Shown here piece by piece: positions 37,739 to 47,918 of a stretch of 64,000 nt of DNA. Position numbers and translations under genes: made by a program. A model generated the notes under the pieces. The model saw only the letters and a list, made by a program, of their open reading frames with translations, ran no database searches and was not told where the DNA came from. Position 1 is the first letter of the stretch, and every line of letters starts with the position of its first letter. The stretch is taken from the NCBI RefSeq assembly GCF_025133575.1, contig NZ_CP104011.1, positions 3,418,965 through 3,482,964 of the forward strand, given 5' to 3'. Origin of the DNA: Pseudomonas sp. GCEP-101 (GTDB taxonomy: Bacteria; Pseudomonadota; Gammaproteobacteria; Pseudomonadales; Pseudomonadaceae).

Positions 37739-38344
37739 GTGATTGGACGCCTGCGTGGCACCCTGGCGGAAAAGCAGCCGCCGCACCTGATCGTCGACGT
37801 GAATGGCGTGGGCTACGAGCTGGAAGTGCCGATGACCACCCTGTACCGTCTGCCGAGCCTGGGCGAGCCGGTGACCCTGCACACCCACCTGGTGGTGCGC
37901 GAGGATGCCCACCTGCTCTACGGCTTTGCCGAGAAGCGCGAGCGCGAGCTGTTCCGCGAGCTGATCCGCCTCAACGGGGTGGGGCCGAAGCTGGCCCTGG
38001 CGTTGATGTCCGGCCTGGAAGTCGATGAGCTGGTGCGTTGCGTGCAGGCGCAGGATACTTCCACCCTGGTGAAGATTCCCGGCGTCGGCAAGAAAACCGC
38101 CGAACGCCTGTTGGTGGAGCTCAAGGATCGCTTCAAGGCGTGGGAGAATATTCCCTCCATCGCGCCGCTGGTGGTGGAACCCAAGCTGGTCGCCGCAGTC
38201 TCAAGCGCCGAGTCCGATGCGGTCAGCGCGCTGATCGCCCTGGGCTTCAAACCCCAGGAGGCGAGCCGTGCCGTGGCCGCTGTGCAGGAGGAAGGCTTGT
38301 CCAGCGAAGAACTCATCCGCCGCTCATTGAAAGGCATGGTCTAG
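37739..38344 (+). CDS. ruvA: Holliday junction branch migration protein RuvA
   Basis: This 201-aa protein binds four-way junctions as a tetramer and loads RuvB. The N-terminal OB fold ([20 protein letters not shown]), two helix-hairpin-helix motifs ([15 protein letters not shown] and [14 protein letters not shown]) and a C-terminal UBA-like domain III that contacts RuvB are visible. The GTG at 37739 is the start: AAGGAC lies upstream and the family begins MIGRL. It lies 35 bp after ruvC and 10 bp before ruvB. Confidence 0.95.
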   Translation: MIGRLRGTLAEKQPPHLIVDVNGVGYELEVPMTTLYRLPSLGEPVTLHTHLVVREDAHLLYGFAEKRERELFRELIRLNGVGPKLALALMSGLEVDELVRCVQAQDTSTLVKIPGVGKKTAERLLVELKDRFKAWENIPSIAPLVVEPKLVAAVSSAESDAVSALIALGFKPQEASRAVAAVQEEGLSSEELIRRSLKGMV

Positions 38345-38354
38345 GTAGCTATCG

Positions 38355-39413
38355 ATGATCGAAGCCGATCGCCTGATTTCCTCTGTCTCCGGTCGCGACC
38401 GCGAAGAGCAGTTCGACCGCGCCATCCGCCCGCTCAAGCTGGCGGACTACGTCGGCCAGCCGGTGGTGCGCGAGCAGATGGAACTGTTCATCCAGGCGGC
38501 CCGTGGGCGTCAGGAAGCCCTCGATCACACGCTGATCTTCGGCCCGCCCGGCCTGGGCAAGACCACCCTGGCGAACATCATCGCCCAGGAGATGGGTGTT
38601 TCGATCAAGAGCACGTCCGGCCCGGTGCTGGAGCGCCCCGGCGATCTCGCCGCGCTGTTGACCAATCTCGAACCCAACGACGTGCTGTTCGTGGACGAGA
38701 TCCATCGCCTGTCGCCCATCGTCGAAGAAGTGCTGTATCCGGCGATGGAAGATTTCCAGCTGGACATCATGATCGGCGAAGGCCCGGCCGCGCGCTCGAT
38801 CAAGCTCGACCTGCCACCCTTCACCCTGGTGGGGGCGACCACTCGCGCCGGCATGCTCACCAACCCGCTGCGCGACCGTTTCGGGATCGTCCAGCGCCTG
38901 GAGTTCTACGGCGTGGAGGACCTGACCAGCATCGTCAGCCGTTCGGCAGGCATCCTGGGCCTTGAAATCGAGCCGGCGGGCGCCTATGAAATCGCCCGGC
39001 GCGCCCGCGGTACCCCGCGTATCGCCAACCGCCTGCTGCGGCGGGTGAGGGATTTCGCCGAAGTGCGTGGCACCGGACACATCAGCAGCGATATCGCCGA
39101 CAAGGCGCTGAACCTGCTGGATGTGGACGAGCGCGGTTTCGATCATCAGGATCGTCGCCTGCTGCTGACCATGATCGACAAGTTCGACGGTGGTCCGGTG
39201 GGTATCGACAACCTGGCGGCGGCCATCAGTGAAGAAAGACACACGATTGAAGACGTGCTGGAGCCCTATCTGATCCAGCAAGGCTATATCATGCGCACAC
39301 CTCGGGGGCGTGTAGTGACCCGGCATGCGTACCTGCATTTCGGCCTGAACGTGCCGAAGCGGATGGGGGAGGGGGCGACGCCGGATCTGTTTGCCCCTGA
39401 AGATGGTAATTAA
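38355..39413 (+). CDS. ruvB: Holliday junction branch migration ATPase RuvB
   Basis: This 352-aa AAA+ motor forms hexamers that pump DNA through RuvA-bound junctions. Walker A is [11 protein letters not shown] near residues 62-72, Walker B is [12 protein letters not shown], and sensor regions include [18 protein letters not shown]. The C-terminal winged helix contains [17 protein letters not shown] [16 protein letters not shown]. The start [10 protein letters not shown] is standard. A second transcription unit, ybgC-tol-pal, begins 52 bp later. Confidence 0.97.
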   Translation: MIEADRLISSVSGRDREEQFDRAIRPLKLADYVGQPVVREQMELFIQAARGRQEALDHTLIFGPPGLGKTTLANIIAQEMGVSIKSTSGPVLERPGDLAALLTNLEPNDVLFVDEIHRLSPIVEEVLYPAMEDFQLDIMIGEGPAARSIKLDLPPFTLVGATTRAGMLTNPLRDRFGIVQRLEFYGVEDLTSIVSRSAGILGLEIEPAGAYEIARRARGTPRIANRLLRRVRDFAEVRGTGHISSDIADKALNLLDVDERGFDHQDRRLLLTMIDKFDGGPVGIDNLAAAISEERHTIEDVLEPYLIQQGYIMRTPRGRVVTRHAYLHFGLNVPKRMGEGATPDLFAPEDGN

Positions 39414-39462
39414 TTGCATTTGTAGACGATTGCCGATTGGCAAAGTCTTTACTTGGTTCTAG

Positions 39463-39912
<450 letters not shown>

Positions 39913-39913
39913 C

Positions 39914-40609
39914 GTGGAACCGAACGTCGTCGACCATACTTCCATGTGGAGCTTGATCAGTAACGCCAGCGTCGTGGTACAGCTGGTGATGCTGACCCTG
40001 GTGGCCGCATCGGTCACTTCCTGGATCATGATTTTCCAGCGCAGCAACATGATGCGCTCGGCGAAGAAGGCCCTGGAATCCTTCGAAGAGCGCTTCTGGT
40101 CGGGCATCGACCTGTCCAAGCTCTATCGTCAGGCGGGCAGCAACCCCGATCCGGATTCGGGGGTCGAGCAGATCTTCCGCGCCGGCTTCAAGGAATTCTC
40201 CCGTCTGCGCCAGCAGGCCGGCGTCGACCCGGATGCCGTGATGGAAGGCGTTTCGCGCGCCATGCGCGTCGCCATTTCCCGTGAGGAAGAGAAGCTGGAA
40301 ACCAGCCTGCCATTCCTCGCCACCGTCGGTTCCACCAGCCCGTACATCGGTCTGTTCGGCACTGTCTGGGGCATCATGAACTCCTTCCGTGGCCTGGCCA
40401 CCGTGCAGCAGGCCACCCTCGCCACCGTGGCGCCGGGTATCGCCGAAGCGCTGATCGCCACCGCCATCGGCCTGTTCGCGGCCATCCCCGCCGTTATCGC
40501 CTACAACCGCTTCTCCGCTCGCTCGGAAATGCTCATCGGCCGCTACTACACCTTCGCCGACGAATTCCAGGCGATCCTGCACCGCAAAGTGCACACCAGC
40601 GACGATTGA
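39914..40609 (+). CDS. tolQ: Tol-Pal system proton channel subunit TolQ
   Basis: This 231-aa inner-membrane protein has three membrane segments: VVVQLVMLTLVAASVTSWIM, ATVGSTSPYIGLFGTVWGIMN and VAPGIAEALIATAIGLFAAIP. With TolR it forms a proton-driven motor energising TolA. GTG at 39914 is the start, because CAGGAGATTAAC lies just upstream, giving the 231-aa length I recall for the P. aeruginosa protein. An in-frame extension upstream overlaps ybgC and is not used. Confidence 0.95.
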   Translation: MEPNVVDHTSMWSLISNASVVVQLVMLTLVAASVTSWIMIFQRSNMMRSAKKALESFEERFWSGIDLSKLYRQAGSNPDPDSGVEQIFRAGFKEFSRLRQQAGVDPDAVMEGVSRAMRVAISREEEKLETSLPFLATVGSTSPYIGLFGTVWGIMNSFRGLATVQQATLATVAPGIAEALIATAIGLFAAIPAVIAYNRFSARSEMLIGRYYTFADEFQAILHRKVHTSDD

Positions 40610-40632
40610 AGACGACCAAGAGGTAAGCCGTC

Positions 40633-41097
40633 ATGGCAAGAGTTCGTCACAAGCGCAAGCCGGTCGCGGAAATGAACGTGGTGCCCTACATCGACGTGAT
40701 GTTGGTGCTGCTGGTCATTTTCATGGTGACCGCGCCCATGCTCAACCAGGGCGTCAAGGTCGACCTGCCCAAGGTTTCCAGCGAAGCGCTGCCGCAGGAT
40801 AACGATTCCCGCGTGCTCACCATCTCCATCAAGGCCGACAAGACCTACTACTGGAACATGGGCTCCGAAGTGGACCCGGACCAGGGCAAGGCCAGCCAGA
40901 CCGCCGTGTCGCTGGACCAACTGGTCAGCGCAGCCTCCGGCATCATGGCCGAGAACAGCCGCCAGGGTAAGAAGGTCCAGGTCTTCGTCCGTGGGGACAA
41001 GGCAGTCGACTACGGCTCGGTCATGGCCGTCATGGGCGGCCTGCAGAAAGCCGGGGTCGGCAACGTCGGTCTGATTACCGAGGCACCAGGTAATTGA
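40633..41097 (+). CDS. tolR: Tol-Pal system protein TolR (ExbD family)
   Basis: This 154-aa protein has a single transmembrane segment with the essential acidic residue, NVVPYIDVMLVLLVIFMVTA (Asp about residue 21), then a periplasmic domain. It partners TolQ as part of the proton-conducting motor. It sits 23 bp after tolQ; AAGAGGTAAGC is upstream. Its stop overlaps the tolA start by one base. Confidence 0.95.
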   Translation: MARVRHKRKPVAEMNVVPYIDVMLVLLVIFMVTAPMLNQGVKVDLPKVSSEALPQDNDSRVLTISIKADKTYYWNMGSEVDPDQGKASQTAVSLDQLVSAASGIMAENSRQGKKVQVFVRGDKAVDYGSVMAVMGGLQKAGVGNVGLITEAPGN

Positions 41098-42176
41098 TGC
41101 ACCAGCTCGAGCGTTCTCAATCGGAAGGCTACTTCTGGCCCACGGTCCTCGCCGTGGCGCTGCACGTCCTGATCTTCGCCATGTTGTTCGTCAGTTGGGC
41201 CAGCACGCCTGAGCTGCCGCCGTCACGGCCGATCGTCCAGGCCACCCTGTACCAGCTCAAGTCCAAGAGCCAGGCGACCCAGCAGACTAACCAGAAGATA
41301 GCCGGCGAGGCGAAGAAGACTGCGGCCAAGCAGTACGAGCAGGAGCAGCTCGAGCAGAAGAAGGCTGAGCAGCAGGCATTGGCTGCTGCGAAAGCCGAGG
41401 AACAAAAGAAGGCCGACGCGGCTCAAAAGGCTGCTGAGGCCGCCGAGAAGGCCGAGAAAGCCGCAGAAGCCGAGAAGGCCGCAGAAGCCAAGAAGGCAGA
41501 CGACGCCAAGAAGGCGGCCGATGCCGCGGCAGCCGCCAAGAAGGCCGCTGAAGCGAAGGCTGCCGAGCAGAAGCAGCAGGCGGATATCGCCAAGAAGAAA
41601 GCCGAGGAAGAGGCCAAGAAAGAGGCCGCTGAAGAGGCGAAGAAGAAAGCTGCCGAGGAAGCCAAGAAGAAGGCCGCCGAGGACGCGAAGAAGAAAGCCG
41701 CCGCGGACGAAGCCAAGAAAAAGGCTGCCGCGGTCGAGGCTGCGAAGAAGAAGGCTGCCGCTGCAGCCGCCGCCGCAGCCCGCAAGGCAACGGAAGACAA
41801 GAAGGCCCAGGCCCTGGCTGAACTGCTGTCGGACACCCCGCAGCGGCAGCAGGCACTGGCCGACGAGCAAGGCAACGAGGTAGCGGGCAACTTCGACGAT
41901 CTGATCGTCAGCCTGGTGAGCCAGCAATGGAACCGTCCGCCTTCAGCTCGCAATGGAATGAGCGTAGAAGTGCTGATTCAGATGCTGCCCAGCGGAGCCA
42001 TCACCAACGTGAGCGTGACCCGCTCCAGCGGTGACAAGCCGTTCGACGATTCGGCCGTGGCTGCGGTCCGAAATGTGGGCCGTATTCCCGAACTGCAAAA
42101 TCTGGATCGCGCCACTTTCGATAAGCTGTATCGTCAGCGCCGCATGGTCTTCAAACCGGAGGATTTAGATCTGTGA
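41097..42176 (+). CDS. tolA: Tol-Pal system envelope-spanning protein TolA
   Basis: This 359-aa protein has an N-terminal transmembrane segment ([19 protein letters not shown], about residues 16-34), a long Ala/Lys/Glu-rich helix (about residues 60-245, many [16 protein letters not shown] units) and a C-terminal globular domain III (from about 255) that binds TolB and colicins or phage in other species. The domain III contains [21 protein letters not shown] and ends PEDLDL. The ATG overlaps the tolR stop, and the stop overlaps the tolB GTG by 4 bp, so tolR-tolA-tolB are probably translationally coupled. The AT-poor repeats are coding, not a DNA element. Confidence 0.94.
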   Translation: MHQLERSQSEGYFWPTVLAVALHVLIFAMLFVSWASTPELPPSRPIVQATLYQLKSKSQATQQTNQKIAGEAKKTAAKQYEQEQLEQKKAEQQALAAAKAEEQKKADAAQKAAEAAEKAEKAAEAEKAAEAKKADDAKKAADAAAAAKKAAEAKAAEQKQQADIAKKKAEEEAKKEAAEEAKKKAAEEAKKKAAEDAKKKAAADEAKKKAAAVEAAKKKAAAAAAAAARKATEDKKAQALAELLSDTPQRQQALADEQGNEVAGNFDDLIVSLVSQQWNRPPSARNGMSVEVLIQMLPSGAITNVSVTRSSGDKPFDDSAVAAVRNVGRIPELQNLDRATFDKLYRQRRMVFKPEDLDL

Positions 42177-43471
42177 GTACCCTGATTCGCTTCGCGCTCT
42201 TCGCCCTGGCCCTGGTGGCCGGTGCAGCGCAGGCCGCCGACCCGCTGGTAATCTCCAGCGGCCGTGATTCGGCCGTCCCGATCGCCGTGGTCCCGTTTGG
42301 CTGGCAGGGTGGCAATGTGCTGCCCGAGGACATGTCGAACATCATCGGCAACGACCTGCGCAACTCCGGTTACTTCGAGCCGATCCCGCGCCAGAACATG
42401 ATCAGCCAGCCGGCCCAGGCCAGCGAAGTGATCTACCGCGACTGGCAGGCCCTCGGCGCGCAGTACGTCCTGGTCGGCAGCATCGTGCCCAGCGGCGGCC
42501 GCCTGCAGATCCAGTACGCCCTGCTCAACGTGGCTACCCAGCAGCAGGTCCTGACCGGCAGCGTGGGCGGCACCACCGAGCAACTGCGCGACATGTCGCA
42601 CTACATCGCCGACCAGTCGTTCGAGAAGCTCACCGGCATCAAGGGCGCGTTCTCCACCAAGCTGCTCTACGTGACCGCGGAGCGCTTCTCGGTGGACAAC
42701 ACCCGCTACACCCTGCAGCGTTCCGACTATGACGGCGCGCGCCCGGTGACCCTGCTGCAATCGCGCGAGCCGATCCTGTCGCCGCGTTTCTCGCCCGATG
42801 GCCGTCGCATTGCCTACGTCTCGTTCGAGCAGAAGCGTCCGCGCATCTTCATGCAGTACGTCGACACCGGTCGCCGCGAGCAGATCTCCAACTTCGAAGG
42901 CCTCAACGGCGCTCCGGCCTTCTCGCCGGACGGCAACCGCCTGGCCTTCGTGCTGTCGCGCGACGGCAACCCGGAGATCTACGTGATGGACCTGGGCAGC
43001 CGACAGCTGCGTCGCCTGACCAACAACTCGGCGATCGACACCGAACCCTTCTGGGGCGCGGACGGCTCGACCCTGTACTTCACCTCGGACCGTGGTGGCA
43101 AGCCGCAGATCTACAAGATGAACGTGAACTCGGGCGCCACCGACCGCGTGACCTTCATCGGCAACTACAACGCCAACCCGAAACTCTCGGCGGATGAGAA
43201 GACCCTGGTCATGGTTCACCGCCAGGACGGTTTCACCAACTTCCAGATCGCAGCGCAGGACCTTCAGCGCGGTAATCTCCGGGTACTTTCCAATACCAAC
43301 CTGGATGACTCGCCCACTGTTGCGCCAAATGGCACGATGCTAATATACGCCACCCGCCAGCAGGACCGGGGCGTGTTGATGCTCGTGAGCATCAACGGAC
43401 GTGTTCGGTTACCGCTACCCACCGCTCAAGGCGACGTGCGAGAGCCTTCCTGGTCCCCTTACCTGAACTGA
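42173..43471 (+). CDS. tolB: Tol-Pal system periplasmic protein TolB
   Basis: This 432-aa periplasmic protein has a signal peptide ([21 protein letters not shown], cleavage near residue 21), an N-terminal alpha/beta domain ([21 protein letters not shown]) and a C-terminal beta-propeller with [30 protein letters not shown] and [13 protein letters not shown] repeats. It binds Pal and is released when TolA pulls. The GTG at 42173 overlaps the tolA stop by 4 bp. Confidence 0.95.
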   Translation: MSTLIRFALFALALVAGAAQAADPLVISSGRDSAVPIAVVPFGWQGGNVLPEDMSNIIGNDLRNSGYFEPIPRQNMISQPAQASEVIYRDWQALGAQYVLVGSIVPSGGRLQIQYALLNVATQQQVLTGSVGGTTEQLRDMSHYIADQSFEKLTGIKGAFSTKLLYVTAERFSVDNTRYTLQRSDYDGARPVTLLQSREPILSPRFSPDGRRIAYVSFEQKRPRIFMQYVDTGRREQISNFEGLNGAPAFSPDGNRLAFVLSRDGNPEIYVMDLGSRQLRRLTNNSAIDTEPFWGADGSTLYFTSDRGGKPQIYKMNVNSGATDRVTFIGNYNANPKLSADEKTLVMVHRQDGFTNFQIAAQDLQRGNLRVLSNTNLDDSPTVAPNGTMLIYATRQQDRGVLMLVSINGRVRLPLPTAQGDVREPSWSPYLN

Positions 43472-43523
43472 CGGTTGCCAACTGTTTCAAACTTATACAC
43501 TGGGGTTCATTAGGAGTTACATG

Positions 43524-44030
43524 ATGGAAATGCTGAAATTCGGCAAGTTTGCCGTTATCGCCCTCGCCATGGCTGTTGCCGTCGGCTGTTCGTCCAAGAA
43601 AGGCGATGCTACTGGCGAAGGCGCCAATGGCGGCGTTGATCCGAACGCTGGCTACGGCGCCAACAGCGGTGCCGTTGACGGCTCCCTGAGCGACGAAGCC
43701 GCTCTGCGCGCTATCACCACCTTCTACTTCGAGTACGACAGCTCCGACCTCAAGCCGGAAGCCATGCGTGCCCTGGACGTACACGCCAAGGACCTGAAAG
43801 GTTCCGGCCAGCGCGTAGTCCTGGAAGGTCACACTGACGAGCGCGGCACCCGCGAGTACAACATGGCTCTGGGCGAGCGTCGTGCTAAGGCCGTTCAGCG
43901 CTACCTGGTACTGCAGGGCGTTTCCCCGGCTCAGCTGGAACTGGTTTCCTACGGCAAAGAGCGTCCGGTTGCCACTGGCCACGACGAGCAGTCCTGGGCC
44001 CAGAACCGTCGCGTTGAGCTGAAGAAGTAA
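43524..44030 (+). CDS. pal: Peptidoglycan-associated lipoprotein Pal/OprL
   Basis: This 168-aa outer-membrane lipoprotein has a lipobox VGC near residue 22 and an OmpA-like peptidoglycan-binding domain from about residue 60: [39 protein letters not shown] and [13 protein letters not shown]. It anchors the outer membrane to peptidoglycan and is retrieved by TolB. The ATG at 43524 is preferred over the overlapping ATG at 43521 because the AGGAG at 43512-43516 is better spaced from it and the remembered OprL starts MEMLKFGKF. It is 53 bp after tolB. Confidence 0.95.
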   Translation: MEMLKFGKFAVIALAMAVAVGCSSKKGDATGEGANGGVDPNAGYGANSGAVDGSLSDEAALRAITTFYFEYDSSDLKPEAMRALDVHAKDLKGSGQRVVLEGHTDERGTREYNMALGERRAKAVQRYLVLQGVSPAQLELVSYGKERPVATGHDEQSWAQNRRVELKK

Positions 44031-44036
44031 GACGTG

Positions 44037-44879
44037 ATGCCGATGCGCCTGCGTTTTCTGACCTTGATCGCATGCGGACTGCCCCTGATGGCGGCAGCCG
44101 CGGTTCCGGTACAGGACGGCAATGGTGGCTATGCCAGCACGCCGCCCTCGGGTTATGGCACCGCAGGCGCTGATGGCGCCTACGCCGGAGGCGGGATGAA
44201 TACTCCCGTCTCCGGTCAGGCTCAGCTGTTCATGCAGCTGCAGCAGATGCAGGACGAGCTGTCCCGTCTGCGCGGCATGCTCGAAGAGCAGCAGAACCAG
44301 ATCCAACAGATGAAGCAGGAGAACCAGGAGCGCTTCCAGGACATCGACAGCCGCCTTTCCAGCGGTGCAGGTGCAGGAGCGGCCGGTGCTGCTGTTCAAC
44401 AGGATTCCTCCGCTGTCGGCGCCAGTGCCGGAGCTGCCGCCGGAGCAGGCGTCGCCGCCGCCCAGCAACAGCAGCCTGCCGCCAGCAGCGAGCCGGGTGA
44501 CCCGGCCAAAGAGAAGCTCTACTACGACGCCGCCTTCGACCTGATCAAGGCCAAGGACTTCGACAAGGCCAGCCAGGCCTTCGGCGCTTTTCTGCGCAAG
44601 TACCCGAGCAGCCAGTACTCTGGCAACGCGCAATACTGGCTCGGCGAAGTGAACCTTGCCAAGGGCGACCTGCAGGGCGCAGGCCAGGCTTTCGCCCGTG
44701 TCAGCCAGGCCTACCCGAGCAGCGCCAAGGTGCCGGATTCGCTGTACAAGCTCGCCGACGTCGAGCGTCGCCTGGGTAACTCCGACAAGGCCCGGGGCAT
44801 TCTGCAGCAGGTCGTGGCCCAGTACCCGGGTACTTCCGCCGCACAGTTGTCGCAGCGTGATCTGAAGAATCTGAAGTAA
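44037..44879 (+). CDS. cpoB: Cell division coordinator CpoB (YbgF)
   Basis: This 280-aa periplasmic protein has a signal peptide (MRLRFLTLIACGLPLMAAA, cleavage about residue 20), a coiled-coil trimerisation region (LFMQLQQMQDELSRLRGMLE, EEQQNQIQQMKQENQERFQ), an alanine-rich linker and a C-terminal TPR domain (YYDAAFDLIKAKDFDKASQA, SQYSGNAQYWLGEV). In E. coli it coordinates Tol-Pal and peptidoglycan synthesis at division. It may start at 44034 (GTG), 44037 or 44043. It is the last gene of the tol-pal cluster, 3-6 bp after pal. Confidence 0.9.
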   Translation: MPMRLRFLTLIACGLPLMAAAAVPVQDGNGGYASTPPSGYGTAGADGAYAGGGMNTPVSGQAQLFMQLQQMQDELSRLRGMLEEQQNQIQQMKQENQERFQDIDSRLSSGAGAGAAGAAVQQDSSAVGASAGAAAGAGVAAAQQQQPAASSEPGDPAKEKLYYDAAFDLIKAKDFDKASQAFGAFLRKYPSSQYSGNAQYWLGEVNLAKGDLQGAGQAFARVSQAYPSSAKVPDSLYKLADVERRLGNSDKARGILQQVVAQYPGTSAAQLSQRDLKNLK

Positions 44880-44899
44880 GCTTCCGATACTGCTGTTTG

Positions 44900-44926
44900 A
44901 AAACCCGCGCTTGTCGCGGGTTTTTT
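44900..44926 (+). terminator. Rho-independent terminator after cpoB
   Basis: Stem AACCCGCG / CGCGGGTT with a CTTGT loop and six Ts ends the tol-pal cluster. Confidence 0.85.
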
Positions 44927-45075
44927 CGTTAAAATCCCCGCCCCCGGAAATCGCCAGCGGTTTCAGCTCGGCTGATGTCTGCTGAGTTCCGGGCTTGCCG
45001 AGCGCCCACCCTGCGCTCACGACTTCAACGCAACGGAGGCGGATGGCCTGTATCGCCGTCACGCCCGTGGCTGAT

Positions 45076-45723
45076 ATGCAACAGACCCTGCGCATTACCG
45101 AGATTTTCTACTCGTTGCAGGGGGAAACGCGCACCGCCGGCTTGCCGACCGTGTTCGTACGCCTGACCGGCTGTCCCCTGCGCTGCAACTACTGCGATAC
45201 CGCCTATGCCTTCAGTGGCGGTGAAATCCAGAGCCTTGATGCCATCCTCGAGCAGGTCGCGCAGTACCGTCCGCGCTACGTCTGCGTGACGGGAGGCGAG
45301 CCACTGGCCCAGCCGAACTGCATCCCGCTGCTCGAGCGCCTGTGCAATGCCGGTTACGAGGTTTCCCTGGAGACCAGCGGTGCGTTGGATATTTCCGAAA
45401 CCGACCGTCGCGTCAGCCGAATTCTTGATCTGAAAACTCCGGGTTCCGGTGAGGTGGCGCGCAACCGCTACGAGAACATCGGCGAGCTCACCCCCAACGA
45501 TCAGGTTAAGTTCGTCATCTGCTCCCGCGAGGACTATGACTGGGCCGTGTCCAAGCTGATCGAGTACCGCCTGGAGCACCGCGCTGGCGAGGTGCTGTTC
45601 TCGCCCAGCCACCGCCAGGTGGATGCGCGCGCGCTGGCGGACTGGATCGTCAGCGATAACCTGCCAGTACGCTTGCAGCTGCAACTGCACAAGATTCTCT
45701 GGAACGACGAGCCGGGCCACTGA
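45076..45723 (+). CDS. queE: 7-carboxy-7-deazaguanine synthase (radical SAM)
   Basis: This 215-aa radical SAM enzyme converts 6-carboxy-tetrahydropterin to CDG for queuosine precursor (preQ0) synthesis. The Fe-S cysteines are in the variant CX3CX2C motif [15 protein letters not shown] (Cys33, 37, 40), preceded by [33 protein letters not shown] is the SAM-binding segment. I chose the ATG at 45076 because the family length is about 215 aa. An upstream ATG at 45043 with GGAGGCGG before it would add 11 residues and has the better ribosome-binding site. Confidence 0.9.
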   Translation: MQQTLRITEIFYSLQGETRTAGLPTVFVRLTGCPLRCNYCDTAYAFSGGEIQSLDAILEQVAQYRPRYVCVTGGEPLAQPNCIPLLERLCNAGYEVSLETSGALDISETDRRVSRILDLKTPGSGEVARNRYENIGELTPNDQVKFVICSREDYDWAVSKLIEYRLEHRAGEVLFSPSHRQVDARALADWIVSDNLPVRLQLQLHKILWNDEPGH

Positions 45724-45740
45724 GCGCGGAGGAGCCATTC

Positions 45741-46433
45741 ATGTCCATCAAGAACTCCGGGAACCACCAGAAAGCCGTGATCCTGCTGTCAGGCGGCCTG
45801 GACTCCGCGACCGTGGTCGCCATGGCCAAGGCTGATGGCTACGACTGCTACACCATGAGCTTCGACTATGGTCAGCGTCACCGCGCCGAGTTGCAGGCTG
45901 CCGAACGCGTGGCGCGCCAGCAGGGCGTGATCGAGCACAAGGTGATCGGCCTGAACCTCAATGGCATCGGCGGTTCGGCGCTGACCGACAGCAGCATCGA
46001 GGTGCCGGAAGCGCCGAGCGAGGGCATTCCGGTGACCTACGTGCCGGCGCGCAACACGGTGTTCCTGTCCCTCGCGCTGGGGTGGGCCGAGGTGCTGGGC
46101 GCGCGGGATATCTTCATCGGCGTGAACGCCGTGGATTATTCCGGCTACCCGGACTGCCGCCCGGAGTTCGTCGAAGCCTTCGAGCGCATGGCCAACCTGG
46201 CGACCAAGGCTGGCGTGGAGGGCGAGGGTTTCCGCATCCAGGCGCCGCTGCAATTCCTCTCCAAGGCGCAGATCATCGAGGCGGGCATCGCCCAGGGCGT
46301 CGACTACAGCCTTACGGTTTCCTGCTATCAGGCCGATGAGGATGGGCGTGCCTGTGGCAAATGCGACAGCTGCCGGCTGCGTTCCGAAGGCTTTGCTGCC
46401 GCCGGGATTTCCGACCCAACGCGATATTTCTGA
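45741..46433 (+). CDS. queC: 7-cyano-7-deazaguanine synthase (preQ0 synthetase)
   Basis: This 230-aa PP-loop ATPase converts CDG and ammonia into preQ0. The N-terminal [16 protein letters not shown] is the PP-loop and the C-terminal [20 protein letters not shown] holds the zinc cysteines; [19 protein letters not shown] and [16 protein letters not shown] are family segments. It is 17 bp after queE and preceded by GCGGAGGAGCC, so the two form one operon with tRNA-Lys just downstream. Confidence 0.95.
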   Translation: MSIKNSGNHQKAVILLSGGLDSATVVAMAKADGYDCYTMSFDYGQRHRAELQAAERVARQQGVIEHKVIGLNLNGIGGSALTDSSIEVPEAPSEGIPVTYVPARNTVFLSLALGWAEVLGARDIFIGVNAVDYSGYPDCRPEFVEAFERMANLATKAGVEGEGFRIQAPLQFLSKAQIIEAGIAQGVDYSLTVSCYQADEDGRACGKCDSCRLRSEGFAAAGISDPTRYF

Positions 46434-46493
46434 AAAAAAGTTTTCACGGGGTGTTGTTTTTACGTTAGAAATCAGTATTATACGCACCACGTC

Positions 46494-46569
46494 GGGTCGT
46501 TAGCTCAGTCGGTAGAGCAGTTGGCTTTTAACCAATTGGTCGTAGGTTCGAATCCTACACGACCCACCA
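46494..46569 (+). tRNA. tRNA-Lys(UUU)
   Basis: The 76-base cloverleaf begins GGGTCGT, with acceptor complement ACGACCC and encoded CCA at 46567-46569. The D-arm is TAGCTCAGTCGGTAGAGC, the anticodon loop CTTTTAA with TTT at 46527-46529 and the T-arm GGTTCGAATCC. A promoter-like TTGTTTTTACG then TATTATAC precedes it. In P. aeruginosa this tRNA-Lys carries integrated elements; here a terminator and nadA follow directly. Confidence 0.97.
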
Positions 46570-46581
46570 CCACATCCTGTG

Positions 46582-46614
46582 AAAGCCCCGTGATCGAAAG
46601 GTCACGGGGCTTTT
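46582..46614 (+). terminator. Rho-independent terminator after tRNA-Lys
   Basis: Stem AAGCCCCGTGA / TCACGGGGCTT, loop of about 7 bases, then TTTT; 12 bp after the tRNA 3' end. Confidence 0.8.
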
Positions 46615-46726
46615 GCCATGTGCCGGAAAAAGTCCGCCATACGGCCATCGACGGCGCGTCGCCGGCAAGGCGGTGGTGATAAAATCGCCCGCATAATCAG
46701 ACCGTGCCTGTTGAGGTTTCCACACG

Positions 46727-47785
46727 ATGTCCCAGATTTCCGAACGCCTGCTGGTCCAGGCCCATCTGGCGGCGAAGCAGCCGCGGGTGCTGAGCGCGCA
46801 GGAAGAAGCCGAGTACCGGGCGGCCATCGCGGCCGAGTTGAAGGCGCAGAACGCCGTGCTGGTCGCGCACTACTACTGCGACCCGGTCATCCAGGCGCTG
46901 GCCGAGGAAACCGGCGGCTGCGTTTCCGACTCGCTGGAAATGGCCCGCTTCGGCAACCAGCATTCGGCCCAGACCGTGGTGGTGGCCGGGGTTCGCTTCA
47001 TGGGCGAAACCGCGAAGATCCTCAACCCGGAAAAGCGTGTGCTGATGCCGACCCTGGAGGCGACCTGCTCGCTGGACCTGGGCTGCCCGGTGGAAGAATT
47101 CTCTGCGTTCTGCGACCAGCATCCCGAGCGCACCGTGGTGGTCTACGCGAACACCTCGGCGGCGGTAAAGGCGCGCGCCGACTGGGTGGTGACCTCCAGT
47201 TGCGCCGTGGAAATCGTCGAGCACCTGATGGACAACGGCGAGCCGATCCTGTGGGCGCCGGACCAGCACCTGGGGCGTTATATCCAGCGTGAAACCGGCG
47301 CGGACATGCTGCTCTGGGACGGTGCCTGCATCGTTCACGAGGAGTTCAAGGCCAAGCAACTGGAAGACCTCAAGGCGGTCTACCCGGACGCCGCAATCCT
47401 GGTGCACCCGGAGTCGCCGGAAGCCGTCGTGGAACTGGCCGATGCGGTGGGTTCTACCAGCCAGTTGATCAAGGCGGCGCAGACGATGCCGAACAAGCGC
47501 TTCATCGTCGCCACTGACCGCGGCATCTTCTACAAGATGCAGCAGCTGTGCCCGGACAAGGAATTCATCGAGGCGCCCACCGCCGGTAATGGCGCGGCCT
47601 GCCGCAGTTGTGCGCATTGCCCGTGGATGGCCATGAACACCCTGGAGCGCACCCTGGCGTGCCTGAAAGAAGGCTCGGGAGAAATCTTCGTCGACCCGGC
47701 ACTGATTCCCAAGGCGATCAAGCCGCTCAAGCGCATGCTCGACTTCACCCAGGCGGCGAAGCTGAAGCTGGCGGGCAATGCCTGA
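46727..47785 (+). CDS. nadA: Quinolinate synthase
   Basis: This 352-aa [4Fe-4S] enzyme condenses iminoaspartate with dihydroxyacetone phosphate to quinolinate for NAD synthesis. Characteristic segments are [57 protein letters not shown] and the C-terminal [16 protein letters not shown] with cysteine pair; cysteines in the first two segments complete the cluster. It lies 157 bp after tRNA-Lys. A terminator and a REP element follow. Confidence 0.95.
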   Translation: MSQISERLLVQAHLAAKQPRVLSAQEEAEYRAAIAAELKAQNAVLVAHYYCDPVIQALAEETGGCVSDSLEMARFGNQHSAQTVVVAGVRFMGETAKILNPEKRVLMPTLEATCSLDLGCPVEEFSAFCDQHPERTVVVYANTSAAVKARADWVVTSSCAVEIVEHLMDNGEPILWAPDQHLGRYIQRETGADMLLWDGACIVHEEFKAKQLEDLKAVYPDAAILVHPESPEAVVELADAVGSTSQLIKAAQTMPNKRFIVATDRGIFYKMQQLCPDKEFIEAPTAGNGAACRSCAHCPWMAMNTLERTLACLKEGSGEIFVDPALIPKAIKPLKRMLDFTQAAKLKLAGNA

Positions 47786-47800
47786 TCGACTGCGTGAACG

Positions 47801-47829
47801 AAAAAGCCCGGCAGATGCCGGGCTTTTTC
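47801..47829. terminator. Bidirectional terminator after nadA
   Basis: A-run, stem AGCCCGGC / GCCGGGCT and T-run, between convergent nadA and bepA. Confidence 0.85.
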
Positions 47830-47839
47830 TTGGCTTTTT

Positions 47840-47909
47840 GTAGGAGCGAGCTTTCTCGCGAACCGCATGACACCGAAACCAGTGCGTTCGCGAGCAAGCT
47901 CACTCCTAC
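47840..47909. repeat. REP-type inverted repeat
   Basis: The left arm is GTAGGAGCGAGCTTTCTCGC and the right arm is TTCGCGAGCAAGCTCACTCC, followed by TAC. One base in each arm differs from other copies (T-T and A changes), so pairing is slightly reduced. It lies just before the 3' end of bepA. Confidence 0.7.
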
Positions 47910-47918
47910 GGGTTCCGC

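Noticed and set aside
41270..41830. Repetitive sequence resembling a repeat array
   Set aside because: It is the Lys/Ala/Glu-coding coiled-coil helix of tolA, in frame and without constant spacers, so not CRISPR or tandem DNA repeats.
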